Assembly: GCF_947507565.1 (NCBI RefSeq)
Contig: NC_089175.1
Span: forward strand, 5,011,733-5,075,732
Origin: Oscarella lobularis
Lineage: Eukaryota > Porifera > Homoscleromorpha > Homosclerophorida > Oscarellidae
Length of the DNA stretch: 64,000 bases
Direction of reading: 5' to 3'
In this document: in pieces, positions 11,501 through 24,044 of the stretch
Position numbering within the stretch: the first letter of the stretch is position 1
Layout of the letters: every line of letters starts with the position of its first letter
Made by a program: the position numbers and the translations under genes
Notes under the pieces: generated by a model
What the model was told of the DNA's origin: nothing
Databases searched by the model: none
What the model saw: the letters and a program-made list of their open reading frames with translations, nothing else

Positions 11501-13376
11501 CCACCGGCCGTTAAGCCTACAGCTATGCGAAACGAATCCGTATTGATCCCACTTTCCGAATCCAGAATTGTGTTCGGATCCCAGTGAATGGCTATGCTGC
11601 CAGTACCGGACTGATAGTCAATGTCGAGATACTGGTTTGCTTGTGGTTGCTTGCCGTCATAGACGGCACCAATCGTCGGTTTGGTATCGTCAACGAGAAT
11701 TTCGTCTGAATTCTTGAAGCTCTCGGTTCCTCTCACATTTCTCGTCGTCGCTTTGATCATGTACGTGCCGCCGTTCGTCAGGGTGAACTGACTGGTGACG
11801 GTAACGTCGTGAACGACGTCACTGGCAATGCTGATCTGGCCGGTCGATGAATAGACGACGGCGTCGCCGTTTGCCGTGTCGACTAGTTGCCAATCGATTG
11901 TAACTTTGTCGCATGGCACTTTGAAACCTTGAAACCTCACTTTGATCTCTTGCCTATCCGTCAACATCAGGTACGGATTTCCGTCTGTGCCTTGAACGGG
12001 CGCGAGGAGTTGAGACGGCGTCAGGGTGGAGAAAACCGACACGAGAGCGTTCGTAATGTCGACTCCCGTCGTCGGCTTCTTCGTGTTTAGAACATCGGTG
12101 CACGAACCACTGCCGTCGCAGTAGCGACACGTCGCCTTGTCGCCGCTGCAAAACAAGTCCGGATAGTCGCAATCATCTTGGTTAGAGTAGCATTGTTCAC
12201 TCGAATCGTGGTAGACCGGAAGACAGTTCGAACGGTCGCATTTCGTGCTTTGCACGCAGGGATTCGTAGACACTGTATGAACGGCGCACTCGCTGCTAAA
12301 ATCGGTTCCACTGCACGTTCCTTGATTGCACGTGTCGTCTCGCGTGCACGCAATTCCATCATTACAGGGTTGCGTCGCATAGTTCGTCCACGCCGTCGGC
12401 GTTGCTCGTATGTTGCAATACTGACACTGATTGTCGGGATTGACGGCGTTATTGTCGTAGCAGACGTCGACGCCGTTCCTGGATATAGAGCATCCGCACG
12501 TTCCACCCGAAGTGATGCAACCGGTGACTTTACATGTAGAAGTGCCCTGGCACGTCTGACAATCAAGGTTGCAGTTCAGAAGCGTGCCTTGGCATATACC
12601 AGTGCTCGTGCACTTGTCGTTGTAGGTGCAGTCGTCTTCATCGTTGCAATCGTCATTTGTGAGCGCTGTCCACTGGATACTAGTGCTTGACGACTTGCAC
12701 GCCTATGAGAAAACGTGCTCGCAAAAAAGAACCAAACAAACGCAAATCATTCAATTTACCTGGCATTGCTCGTCAGGATTGACCTCATCGTTGGTATAGC
12801 ACATGTCGTCGATGACGCAGTGACCGCTATTGATGGTGCAGCCATTTCCGGCGCACGATTCGCACGACTTGCAAGTGAACGCCGTACCGACGCAGTTGCC
12901 GACTTTGCACTGATCGTCTTTTGTGCAGAGATCGTTGTCGTTGCAGGATTCTCCGTCAGGCCTATCGCTGAAAAAATTTGAATTTCCGTTGCAGACCTAA
13001 AGCTCAGCCGTTATTAGTTATTCCTCAGCGTTTTGCCTGTCCGCCTAACCTGACAAGAATCGTCGCCAGAACCCCTCTTCCATTGGCCTTTAGGTATGCA
13101 GATCCTGCAGTCAATGTAGCAACTACAAAAGAGCAGCACGTTAGGAGAATGACGTCACGCGCAACAAGCTTAATTTAGGAAAGCGATATTTCGAACACTA
13201 TTTTCATCGACAGTTGAAAAACGAACAGAAAGCGTTTACCCATTATAAATATCATAGCATTCTCTCTGAGCCGTGATCCTATCAATTAGATGGATCGTCG
13301 AACAATCTGACGAGACTTCCGAAACCAGTCGCAGAATGAGAAGCACGTCAAGAAAAAGACGGTGTCGTCTCTTCAT
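5542..13376 (-). CDS. Giant secreted cysteine-rich/beta-sandwich repeat protein, copy 1
   Basis: Four exons join in frame: 13240-13376, 13050-13122, 12760-12996 and 5542-12702 (7161 bp), giving 2535 aa. Exon 1 encodes a signal peptide (MKRRHRLFLDVLLILRLVSE). Exons 2-3 and the start of exon 4 are cysteine-rich modules of the form GxxCxDxxxCTxxDxCxxGxC, up to about residue 350. A first beta-sandwich block (GTDGNPYLMLTDRQ...) follows, then from about residue 490 there are 19 repeats of about 107 aa. Each carries WxxFxDxESGIxxYxWxIGT and ends SDGVxVDxTPPxxGxVxDG, resembling fibronectin-III-type folds of marine invertebrate surface proteins. N-glycosylation sequons are frequent. It stops at GCVAFNDS with no membrane helix or GPI-type tail, so secretion is inferred. 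Ligand unknown. The Cys-rich exon 12760-12996 is a fusion of two exons that are separate in copies 2, 4 and 5. Confidence 0.85.
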
Positions 13377-13930
13377 TTCTTTCCGACGTGGTCACAGTCT
13401 GAGTTACATACAAAAAGTGGGTGCCTGAGGGCGGGATCATATAACAAAGGATCTACGTTGTGTCACCTCCTGTGATGGCGTCTTCTTGTCTACTATCCAA
13501 GAGGAAGGTAACCAGACCCTTTTCCCACTTTCCGAGATCAGAGACAAGGGGCCGTCTACGCGAAGCTACTCGTAAGGCCGGAGCGGAGCGAGTCGGTGAA
13601 AGTAGAAATCCGGCAACGTACGCTACCAGTCAATGACATGCAAGCACTGACCGCAGTGAAGACGACTCGACTACTACGGACGTAGTGAGAGTACAGCTTG
13701 AACTGAGTGCAGAGTGCCGGACGTTGTATCGCGCGAGTCGAATTGAGTGAGTAGTCGAACACGTCGGCGCAACGCAGTGCACGCTACGTTAATTAACCGT
13801 GTACTTCGCGTGACCCACACACTCCGTTGTACAAGCTGTAGATGTGGGAGTTCTCCCAAGTGAAGGATGTAATCCTCTACACTGAAGCCGGAAGCACCAC
13901 GTAGATACAAGCAGCTCACACAATTCTCTT
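13377..13930 (-). promoter_or_regulatory. Conserved upstream region of giant copy 1
   Basis: This stretch precedes the start codon and is shared, with indels, by the upstream regions of copies 2, 3 and 4 (22911-23550, 29653-30330, 39691-40330). The most conserved segment is the first 100 bases, including ACATACAAAAAGTG and an AT-rich TTATAT/TTATAA word about 70 bases before the ATG. No long frame is conserved between copies, so I read it as promoter and 5' untranslated sequence; the exact start of transcription cannot be seen. Confidence 0.4.
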
Positions 13931-14170
13931 GCCTTGTACAGTGTATCTCTGTATCTCCGTTGCACGATTTGCACGACTTGCAGGAGACGTTTGACTAAGC
14001 ATAGGCATCCTTTGCACATTGCATTTCTACGACAGTTGTTATACAAGAGCCTCGTGAACTGGATTTTGCACTTGCCTGACAGGCGTCATTTCCCGAAACC
14101 CCTTTTCGGTCCGAGTTCGAATAACACGTGGAGCTGATAAGACAGTGTCAGAGATATTTGCGTCCATACA
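13931..14170 (-). pseudogene. Fragment of giant-gene cysteine-rich exons
   Basis: Bases 13931-14170 match, with decay, the exon 3 / intron / exon 4 junction of giant copy 5 (about 42140-42310). The reverse strand still shows the end of exon 3 (STCYSNSDRKGVSGNDACQ followed by a GC-type donor) and the acceptor region before exon 4. It is isolated upstream of copy 1, has no open frame of its own and has no associated large exon. It is the very part missing from the fused exon of copy 1. Confidence 0.55.
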
Positions 14171-14779
14171 ATGATTAGCCCCGGATGTATGCCAGGTCAT
14201 TGTGTTTTGCACGGTTCTATTAAAAAGACTCTGATCAAATTTTACAGTACCACCAGCTACACCAATCCCATTCATTATCTGCCACGTTTGTCCAAAGTTG
14301 TAGCAGCAAGGATAAAACAGCTGACAACCAGTGATTTATCAATGCTATTTAAAATATTGTTAGAATTTCAAGAGCATAAATATTAGCTACAGCGGAATCA
14401 GGACATTAAAGGCTTCACTAGAAAATGCAGCCGAGATATTGCCCTTGCAGCCTTTCGAAATACAGAGCAAGAGCCTGAGCCTTGTTAGAGTCTCAACAAA
14501 GATCAAAAGATTATTGTATAGGGGTTGCCAAAATTGAAACTTCTTTGTACACATACATGTGAATGTACATACATGTACATGTGTAGATTGGTGTCTGTCT
14601 CGTGTTTCTATATAGCAAGCTGCATGTATTCTATTCGAGACATCTAATAACAACGAATTGTGAAAAAGGACTGTTTTTGTTCTAAACACTGTGCCAGCAA
14701 GTGTCATTCTCTAGAGACTGTGTGATAAAGATATGCCGTTTGTGCTATTTTTGTGCGATCTTTCAAAACGCAGCATGCC
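14171..14779. other. Intergenic between giant copies 1 and 2
   Basis: Bases 14171-14520 show no recognisable gene or repeat. Bases 14526-14779 are a diverged version of the 3' flank at 5300-5541. No lectin or NDUFA2 copy is found here, unlike the gaps next to copies 1 and 3. Confidence 0.5.
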
Positions 14780-17700
14780 TTAATTATCGTTGAAAGCCAC
14801 ACAGCCCTGAGGAAGCCCGTCCTCACGCTTGTACATGACAAGGCCGTCTGAAATAGCGTCAGTCGTTCCATTTGCCCCATTACGTGCGCGAACAGTAACG
14901 AACAAACGTTGATTGGATGCAGTAGAGTTGCTCGAATAACTCGCCGTCTCGCTAAGTCCAACAGAAGTGAATGGCAGGACGTCCTCTGCACCTTGGCTCG
15001 TACCGATAGCCCACTCATACTCCGCAATACCCGACTCGACGTCGTAGAAATCGCGCCACGTTGCCGTTATTGGCTCGTCAGTGTACTGACAGTCAGAGTC
15101 GAACTGTTCGCCGTCAATGACCGTTCCTTTGACAGGACGAGTCACGTCTACGAGAACGCCGTCCGACGAAGACGAAGAAACCAACCCAGCGCCGTTGACT
15201 CCATAGACCGTGCAGAAATAGGTACTGCCGTGTTTGAGTACGAGAGCTGAAAAGTGCCACTCTGCTGAATCGGCGGCTTCCGTTTTGCTGCGCACATCGC
15301 AGACCCCTTGCGACGATCCGACGCACACTTGATACTTCGCGATCCCGCTTTCAGCGTCGCTGAAATCCGCCCAGCTGCAGTCGAGAAACGATGCATCTTT
15401 CTGGTAGGTCAGATCGACTTTTCCCTTTCCGTCGTAGATTTGACCGGAAACCGGTAACGTCGTGTCGACGAGAACGCCATCCGAGGACTCGCTGCTCTGA
15501 TATCCGGCCGAATTGTAGCATAGAACAGTCGAGTAATACGTCAGTCCAGGAGTGAGAACGCAATGTCCGCATGTAGCGCTTGTTTTCTGACTTCCCACCG
15601 ATTGAGGAGACAAAACCTGACTGCCGCCAGGCTCAGTTCCGACGAACCAAAAGCAATCGACGACAGAAGTTTCGTTATCTACGAATTTGCCCCACGAAGC
15701 GGAATAGCCGACGAGGGAAAGTTGATAATCGACGTCCGTTGCACCAGGACCGTCAATCACCCCGGAACTGACAGGAGGAGTCACGTCGTAGAAGAACCAA
15801 TTGGAATGCTTGCGAGAGCGCAAATTCACGCGATTAGTCGCTTGAACTGTGACTCGGTATTCCATCTGACTTGTCAAATTGAACGTTGCGGAATAGGACG
15901 AAGCCGTTCCAACGTCTTTCTCGTGAAGATTCTCTTCGTTTCGGCTGGAGAGATACCACCAGTAGGATGTGACACCGCTTTCGTCGTCTCTAAAATTATC
16001 CCAGTCGGATTCGGCGTAAGTCATACCGTTCTCCAACCGAGTGAGACTAAAGGAAACGCGTCCGCCTGACGGAGGAGTTGCGTCCACGACGAACCCGTTC
16101 GACCCCGCTACAGAGAAGAGTCCACTGTTCGATATGCACTTTACAGACGTAAAATACGCGGCTTTATGAAACCACGCTATCGTTACGCTGCCAAATGAAT
16201 TACTTACAGTGCCAGTTCCATTTGACTCGGTTTCGGCTGTCCAGACAACAAGGGAAGATACGCTGTCGAATAAAGAGATGTTGCATGTCTTTACAGCGCT
16301 TTCTGGATCCGTAAATCCGCTCCACGTCGCCTCCAAAGTGTCGTTGATCGCAAAGAAGTCGACGTCGTCATTCAACCCGTCGAGAACTTTGCCAATAGTT
16401 GGCGGAGTGAAATCAATAATAACAGAAGGTGATTGAACATCGAAGAACGTCGAAAAGTCGTCGAATGAAACTTGCAAATTAACGTAGTAGGCAACTCCTT
16501 GCAGCAAAGCGCAATCCGAACAGACGGCGTCGAACTGACTACCGACACTGGTGTACGGAAGAATCTGAGCTCCTCCAGCTATCGTCCCTATGCTGTAACG
16601 GTATTCATAGCCAAGATCGATAGACCTATTGTTCATATCGTTTCGCCACGCCCAGGAGACTTTGATTGCAGACTTGCTGTACTGGATACTTACGTCGCAG
16701 CAATCAGCGGGACTCAATTCAGCAGAAGGTGGGTCAAGGGAAAAGGTGTCGGCCACAGTGTCCGATTCCAGGCCAATGATGGTCACTGCTTTCGCAGTAA
16801 CAGCCACTGTAGTTCCGTACAGAGACAGGTCCGAGTAAAACGTATATATTGATCTGGCTGGCTGTAGGATGACGGACCGAGAAGCCGAGTTGCCAACCCT
16901 GAGGGTTACATCGAGGCGATTAATCGGAGATTCGGGATCGTAAAATCCGTTCCAAGTAAGAGTCATAGACGAGTCGTCGTAGCCCGCTAAGGACACTTGT
17001 CCGGCGTGAGGTGGAGTAGCATCAGTGACAGCTGATGGCGACGTCGACGTCAAATTCGAATTGCTCGTGCAGGTGACATAAACAGTCAATAAACTGTCAT
17101 TCTGGCAGCACAACGAGGTGTTCAATTGCAGAGTTTGTTTGTCATAGTTGGTAAGCGGGACACGCTTCGACCAGCCGGCCGAATTATGAGCAATTGCGAG
17201 GCAAGACGAAATGCCAGTATCTGGATCCGACGTTCCGGACCAGTCGATCGTCAAAACTTCATTGGACGCCCATGTCAAACTGGTTACTGTGCCCGAGTCA
17301 GGTGCTGTCAAATCGACAACGAAACCGTCTGAAGACGCGGTGCTCTTTAACCCAGCTCCGTTTGTGCCTTCAACGGTCACAAAATATTGCACCCCGGGAA
17401 TGAAATGGCACGACGAACAGAAAGCGGTTCTGTTCTCCGCAACCGCAGTCGCAACGAGAAGTTGGCATCCTTCAGGGTTCGTTCCAATCAGCCACCTGTA
17501 CGAGACAACGCCGCTTTCTTCGTCGACGAATTCTGACCAATGCGACCAGAAGCCGACGTCGCTGTACCAGAAGTCAACATCATCGCCGTTCATTCCGTCA
17601 TAAACTCTACCAGCCAAAGGAGGCGACGTGTCAATAAGCAATCCGATCGAACTGCTTACAGACGACAATCCTGCAAAGTTTACCGCTCTAACTGATACGA

Positions 17701-20700
17701 AGTACGTTTCATTATCTTTCAACCTAAGTCCCACGGCTGACGCTAAGGTGTTTAGCTTTACGTCGGTGAAATTCAAGACGTCTTGCTGCAAAGCTCGCCC
17801 GCTGCTTATCGACCAAGAATACCCTTCAATAGAATTTTCATTGTCAGTAAAAGTGGTCCAGGTGGCGTTGATGGTGTCAACGGAAATCTGGAACGCACGA
17901 GTACGAACTTCGCCTGGTATGGGAGGCGTCAAATCAATAGTCATTCCGTCGGACGAAGCAGCAGCTGATAGTCCTTTGGTATTATTGCAGCGAACGAGAC
18001 CGTAGTACTTAAAACCGTGCTGCAGGGAAAGTGACGAAAATTGGTGACTAGTTTCCTCCAGCAGAACGGGAGTGAAATTGTGAATGTCTGCACTGCCGCC
18101 GTCTGTGCTTCCAATACCAACAGAACATTGGTCTAACTCGCTGTGAATCTCTACAAACGGATCCCAATTGATGGAAAACGAATCTCCAAAAGACTGATAG
18201 TCAATGTCAACGATGCCATCTCCGTCACGAACTGTGCCTGTAACGGGCGGACTATTGTCGTACAAAACGCCGTCTGAACAACTTTTTGAAGAGAGGCCTG
18301 CCCGATTTCGTGCAACGACCGATGCGTAGTAGCTCAGTCCCGAAGCAAACTCGACGTCGTAAGTCGAGGCCGACGAATTGCCGCCGACGTTGACGTACGC
18401 CTGCGTTTGAGTGCCGCAATGCTCGGTACCGATAGCCCATTTATAATACCATATGTCGCTTTCAACGTCAATAAAGTCTTCCCACGACGCAACTATTCCC
18501 GTAGGAATCGAGGGCCATGTAAGTCTGATAGAAACGGAGGCCGGTGAAGGGGCCGTAACGTCGACCACAACTCCGCTAGACACGCTAACGACTTGCAGAC
18601 CGGCGTTATTGTAGCCGATGACTGAAACAAAGTACTTTCCTCCATTTACAAGGCGTAACTGAGCCTCGAAAGAAACATTGCTGCCGACGGATGTAAAATT
18701 TAGAATATCAGTGAGGCTTGGACTGGTACCGATAGCCCATTCAAAAGACTTGACGCTACTCTCCAAGTCTTTGAATCCATACCAGTGAGCGGCAATCTGC
18801 TCGTCGTTCGCTTGATACGTCATTCCCGGCTGAACCGTGCCGTGAATCACGACACCGTTTGCCGGCGGAGTCACATCGATGAGAACGCCGTCAGAATGCA
18901 TGCAAGTCGTCACTCGTGCACCGTTGGTCGCGCAAACCTTTGCGTAGTACACTCGATTCTGTCCGAGAGAGAGATTCTCAAAAGAGTAAGACATCGACGT
19001 CGTGCTAATGTCCGTCAACGGCACGACATCCTCTCCATTAGGAACTGCGCCTAAAGCGATTTCCAGGCGACTGATATAAGATTCAGAATCTGTAACAAGA
19101 GGCCAAGTAAAGGAGAACGTCGTATTGGACGACTGATAGTCGATGTCCGTCGAAGGATTCACGCCGTCGCGAACGATCACCTTCGCGGGAGGCGTCGCGT
19201 CGATGAGCACGCCGTTCGTCGAGTTGGACGCTTTCAAACCGGCTCCGTTGACGGCGGCGACGGTGACGCAGTAGAGGACGTTGTGATCGAGCGACTGGTT
19301 TGATACGACTTCATCGACTAGGCCGACGTCGACGAAGCTGCTCAATATAAAGGATTTGCTGCAGTCGCGATCGTAATTCCATTCGTAGTACTCGATCCCG
19401 CTTTCGGCGTCGTAGAAAACCTCCCATCGAAATCGCAAAGCGCTAACATTTGAAGAGTACGCAATGTCTGTTGAAAGTCCGCACATATCGAGGCACAAGT
19501 CATAGACAACACCGACAATAGGATCGGTATTATCCACAGCTATTCCATCTGAGAAGATAGTGGTAGATAAACCGGCTCGACTTGTACAGCTTACAGCCGC
19601 GTAGTTTGTCACAAAGACGGTCAATTGAATATTATATGTGTTCGTAGTGCTCGTGGGAGAAATAGGTTGCCAGGGCACGACGTCGCCTAGTTGTGTATCG
19701 TCGTCACTGGCGGAGCTGAGCGACCATTTACAAGAAGCCAGTCCGCTTGCTGACGGAAACACTTGCCACTTTGATTTCACTCCGCCCTGTTCCACTTGAT
19801 AGTCTCTGTCCACGTTCTCATCGTTGAAGCTGTCTTCGTATCGTATGTCCAAGATCTCCGTTGCCGTAGGGTGATACGGATCGATGAAGACCCCATCGGA
19901 AGCAACGTCCGTGTAGAAGCCGGCTTTGTCGAAACACCGAACCACCGCATAGACCGTCGTTTCAGCCTTCAAGACTAGATTGGATACGGTCGTATTTCCA
20001 GAAAGAGGCACATTGCGGAAATCAGACAGAAGCCGTTTCGTCGGTTCGAGATATTCCTCGTAGACGGCCAATTGACAGAAATCCAAGCCGCTCTGAACAT
20101 CGCTAAAGCCAAACCACCTGGCATCGACGGAAGTATTAACGAACTGGTAGTCTGCGTCGGAGACCAAGCCGTCGAAGACGGTACCGCCAAGTGGCTCGTC
20201 GTAGTCTGCTAGGACCGAATTTGAGTCAACAGAGCTCGTTAGAAGAGCTCTGTTTTGAATAATTAGACTAAGCGTATAGAGGTACCCCGATTGAAAGTTT
20301 CCGTTGTGGAGAATTCGATCTGACGTCTGGAAAGTGACGTCTATGAGACAATCTGCCGGGTCAGAGCAAGTGTACGTTTGATAGCCGTCCGTGTTGCACG
20401 CCGAGTCATTCGGGTCATTGACGTTGGTGGCGCATGCCGTCCACGTAATTTTCAGAATTCCACTTTCCGCATCGCTGCAGCCCAGAAGGGAGGCGACAAT
20501 GCGACGACTCGGCGACGTGTAATAGTCAATTTGAGACATTTCCGACGCGCTCTTGACAATGGTAAGCATTCCTGTCACAGGAGCGGTCGTATCCACGGTG
20601 ACACCATCCGACGATTGAGTTTGAAAGAGACCCGCTTGATTGTACACCCGAAGCGTTGCAAAATATTTGGTGTTGTGCGTCAGGCTTAGGCCTGTGATTT

Positions 20701-22910
20701 CTTTACTGGCCGATTCGACGTAGTCCTTGATGTCGGTGCCACCGGCCGTCAAGCCTACAGCTATGCGAAACGAATCAGTATTGATCCCACTTTCCGAATC
20801 CTGAATTGTGCTCGGATCCCAGTGAATGGCTATGCTGCCAGTACCGGACTGATAGTCAATGTCGAGATACTGGTTTGCTTGTGGTTGCTTGCCGTCATAG
20901 ACGACACCCATCGTCGGTTTGGTATCGTCAACGAGAATTTCGTCTGAATTCTTGAAGCTCTCGGTTCCTCTCACATTTCTCGCCGTCGCTTTGATCATGT
21001 ACGTGCCGCCGTTCGTCAACGTAAACTGACCGGTGACGGTGACGTCGTGAACGACGTCACTGGCAATACTTATCTGGCCGGTCGACGAATAGACGACGGC
21101 GTCGCCGTTTGCCGTATCGACTAGTTGCCAATCGATTGTAACTTTGTCGCACGGCACTTTGAAACCTTGAAACCTCACTTTGATCTCTTGCCTATCCGTC
21201 AACATCAGGTACGGATTTCCGTCTGTGCCTTGAACGGGCGCGAGGAGTTGAGACGGCGTCAGGGCGGAGAAAACCGACACGAGAGCGTTCGTAATGTCGA
21301 CTCCCGTCGTCGGCTTCTTCGTGTTTAGAACATCGGTGCACGAACCACTGCCGTCACAGTAGCGACACGTAGCCTTGTCGCCGCTGCAAAACAAGTCCGG
21401 ATAGTCGCACTCGTCTTGGTTAGAGTAGCATTGTTCACTCGAATCGTGGTAAACCAGAAGACAGTTCGAACCGTCGCAATACGTGCTTTGCACGCAGGGA
21501 TTCGTAGACACTGTATGAACGGCGCACTCGCTGCTAAAATCGGTTCCACTGCACGTTCCTTGATTGCACGTGTCGTCTCGCGTGCACGCAATTTGATCGT
21601 CACAGGGTTGCGTCGGATAGTTCGTCCACGCCGTCGGCGTTGCTATGTTGCAATACTGACACTGATTGTCGGGATTGACGTCGTTATTATCGTAGCAGAC
21701 GTCGACGCCGTTCTTGGGTATGGAGCAGCCGCACGTTCTGCCGGACGTGATGCAACCGGCGACTTTACATGCAGAAGTGCCCTGGCACGTCTGACAGACA
21801 AGGTCGCAGTTCAGAAGCGTGCCTTGGCATATACTAGTGCTCGTGCACTTGTCGTTGTAGGTGCAGGTGTCTCCGTCGTCGCAAGCTTGATTTGTCAGCG
21901 CTGTCCACTGGATACTAGTGCTTGACGACTTGCACGCCTATGAGAAACGTGCTCGCAAAGGAAAATCAAACAAACGCAAATCAATTTACCTGGCATTGCT
22001 CGGAAGGATTGACTTGGTTGTTGGTATAGCACGTGTCGTCGATGACGCAGTGACCGCTATTGATGATGCAGCCATTTCCGTTGCACGATTCGCACGACGG
22101 CTTGCAAGTGAACGCCGTACCGACGCATTTGCCGTCTTTGCACTGATCGTCTTTCGTGCAGAGATCGTTGTCGTCGCAGGCGCCGCCAGAAACGTCTGAC
22201 CAAGCAGAGGTATCCTTTAACTCATTGCATTCCTAGGACAATACAAGAGTCATGTGAACCGGATTTTGCCTATTGATTGCACTTGCCTGGCAGCCGTCAT
22301 TTCCCGAAACCCCCTTTCTGTCCGAGTTAGCATAACACGTGGAGCTGATAAGACAGTGGCCAGAATCGAGGGTACAACTTGCACCGTTGCACGTTTGACA
22401 AGATTTGCAGAGGAGCGGAAATCCTATGCAATTTCCGGAAAAGCACGCATCACTTCTCGTGCACGGGTTTTCGTCGTCGCAGGATTGTCCGTTAGACTTT
22501 ACGCTGTAAACTCTTGAATTTCCGTTGCAGACCTAAAGCTCAGCCGTTATTAGTTATTCGTCAGCGTTTTGCCTTTCCGCCTAACCTGACAAGATTCGTG
22601 GCCAGAAGACGACTTTGTTTGGCCTAAAGTTACGCAGCTGTCGCAGTTAATGAAGCAACTACAAAGAGCAACTCAGAGCTAGGAGAGCGCGAAATTTAGG
22701 AACGCGATATTTCTAACACTATTTTTCATGGACAGTTTCAGGAAGCGTTTACCCATTAGTTGCATAGCAATTCGTCTCAGCCACGGCCCTAGCAAATTCC
22801 ACAAAAGCTGCCGAAATCGGATCGCTCGGTGTTGAACAGTCTGACGAGATTTCCGAAACCAGTCCCAGAATGAGAAGAACGTCAAGAAAAAGACGGCGTC
22901 GTCTCTTCAT
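14780..22910 (-). CDS. Giant secreted cysteine-rich/beta-sandwich repeat protein, copy 2
   Basis: Five exons join in frame: 22753-22910, 22586-22658, 22287-22532, 21990-22232 and 14780-21937 (7158 bp), 2625 aa. The signal peptide is MKRRRRLFLDVLLILGLVSE. Unlike copy 1 it keeps two separate cysteine-rich exons (82 and 81 codons). The intron between them has a GC donor (CAG|GCAAGT). The large exon is almost the same as copy 1, with the same 19 repeats and the ending GCVAFNDN. Differences are scattered single substitutions, for example KPTMGVVYDG for KPTIGAVYDG, so the copies are young or kept alike by gene conversion. No membrane anchor. Confidence 0.85.
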
Positions 22911-23550
22911 TTCTTTCCGACGTGGTCACAGTCTGGTCTACATACAAAAAGTGCGTGCCTGATAACAAAGGATCTAAGGCGGTTATCACCTCCAGTGATG
23001 GCGTCTTCTTGTCGACTATCCAAGTGGGAATGTCACCAGGCCCTTTTCCGAAATCAGAGAAAAGGGGGCGTCTACGCGTAGTCGAAGCGAGTCGGTGTCG
23101 CCGCGGCGGAAACGCTGTCAACGACATGCAAGCACTAACCGTAGTGAAGACGACTGGACTACTACTCAACGGAGTCAGAGTACAGCTTGAACTGCCAGGC
23201 GTTGTGTCGCACGAGTCGAAGGAGTAGTCAAACGCGTTGACGCAATGCACGCTACGTAAAGCGTGTACTCCCCCCCCCCCCCCCCCCCCCCCTCCCCCAC
23301 TCCGTTGTACAAGCTGTACACTGTAGAAGTGGGAGTTCTCCCAAGTAAAGGTTGTAATCTGACAACGACCGGATCGAACAGGATCGGAGGCGTCCTCTAC
23401 ACGAAAGCCGGCACCACGTGATACAAGCAGCTCACACAAGAAGCATCTCTTGCCTTTTAGTTGCCTTGTATCTCTCTGGTCAAGCAGGAAAAAGCAAGCC
23501 CCACAAGTGCACCTCCCACCGAGGGCTCCCACGCGAAGGAGATGACCTGA
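22911..23550 (-). promoter_or_regulatory. Upstream region of giant copy 2, with poly-C tract
   Basis: Homologous to 13377-13930 but with a deletion close to the start codon (GCCTGATAACAAAGG replaces a longer GC-rich stretch with ATATAAC). It ends near 23550, where the sequence jumps into the interior of lectin copy 3. A long minus-strand open frame crosses this region into the lectin, but it is not conserved in the other upstream regions and runs over a homopolymer. Confidence 0.4.
23270..23298. repeat. Poly-C homopolymer, 23 C then T then 5 C
   Basis: Bases 23270-23292 are all C. The matching positions upstream of copies 1, 3 and 4 have no such run (they read for example CTTCGCACGACCCACA), so the tract is a local expansion. 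Its exact length may be a sequencing or assembly estimate. Confidence 0.9.
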
Positions 23551-24044
23551 TGGATCCGAGTCGCCCCACGGATTTATCTTCAAGTCAAAACCGCAGTTGG
23601 TGACACTCGCAGCCTTGGCGCTGACGCAAACATCCGTGGTGGACCCGCTGTCGATTACAGTCAAGGCAGCGATGACATCGGGTGCCGAGGGAAAGCAACC
23701 GTCGAAGCTGATGCTGAACGTCTTGGGCCAACAGGAGATACCGTCTTTGCAGTACCCAGAATACTGCTTTCCAGTCTGCCTATAAAGGAAAACGCTGACG
23801 TTCAAATCCTCTATTAGAGGTTTCCCTTACAGGTACATATTGTTGCTACTTCTTGATAAGCGTAGGGCTTGTCATAACCTTGATGCACACGTTAGAGAAT
23901 CCGAGACGTGTATTAGACTACTCTAAACTTGCTTTTATTCTGAGCTTCAAATCCTTCAAGAACGATGGTGTTCGATTGGTCTCTAGCTAAGGCGAAGCAG
24001 CAGAAGAGACTCAGACAGCAAATTAGATCAAAGAGACGGTTCAT
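23550..24044 (-). pseudogene. H-type lectin, copy 3, fused and probably broken
   Basis: The signal-peptide exon (start 24042-24044, MNRLFDLICCLSLFCC) and most of the lectin domain (SISFDGCFPSAPDVIAALTV, TNCGFDLKINPWGDS) are kept. After WGDS the sequence changes to the upstream region of giant copy 2, so the final SILHSATASWVAC strand and the normal stop are missing. The join lies around GACCTGATGGATCCGAGTCG, where both parents share a short word. A one-base insertion near 23915 also breaks the first frame, but it may lie inside the intron. A functional lectin is unlikely. Confidence 0.65.

Noticed and set aside
12087-12690. Open frames of 159-170 aa on both strands over the cysteine-rich part
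   Set aside because: They are out-of-frame readings of the cysteine-rich exon; the true frame is continuous from 12702 to 5542.
23905-23930. One-base insertion in lectin copy 3 taken as a killing frameshift
   Set aside because: It lies just after a good donor (AGA|GTAGTC in this copy), so it may be intronic. The copy is called broken because of its missing C-terminus instead.
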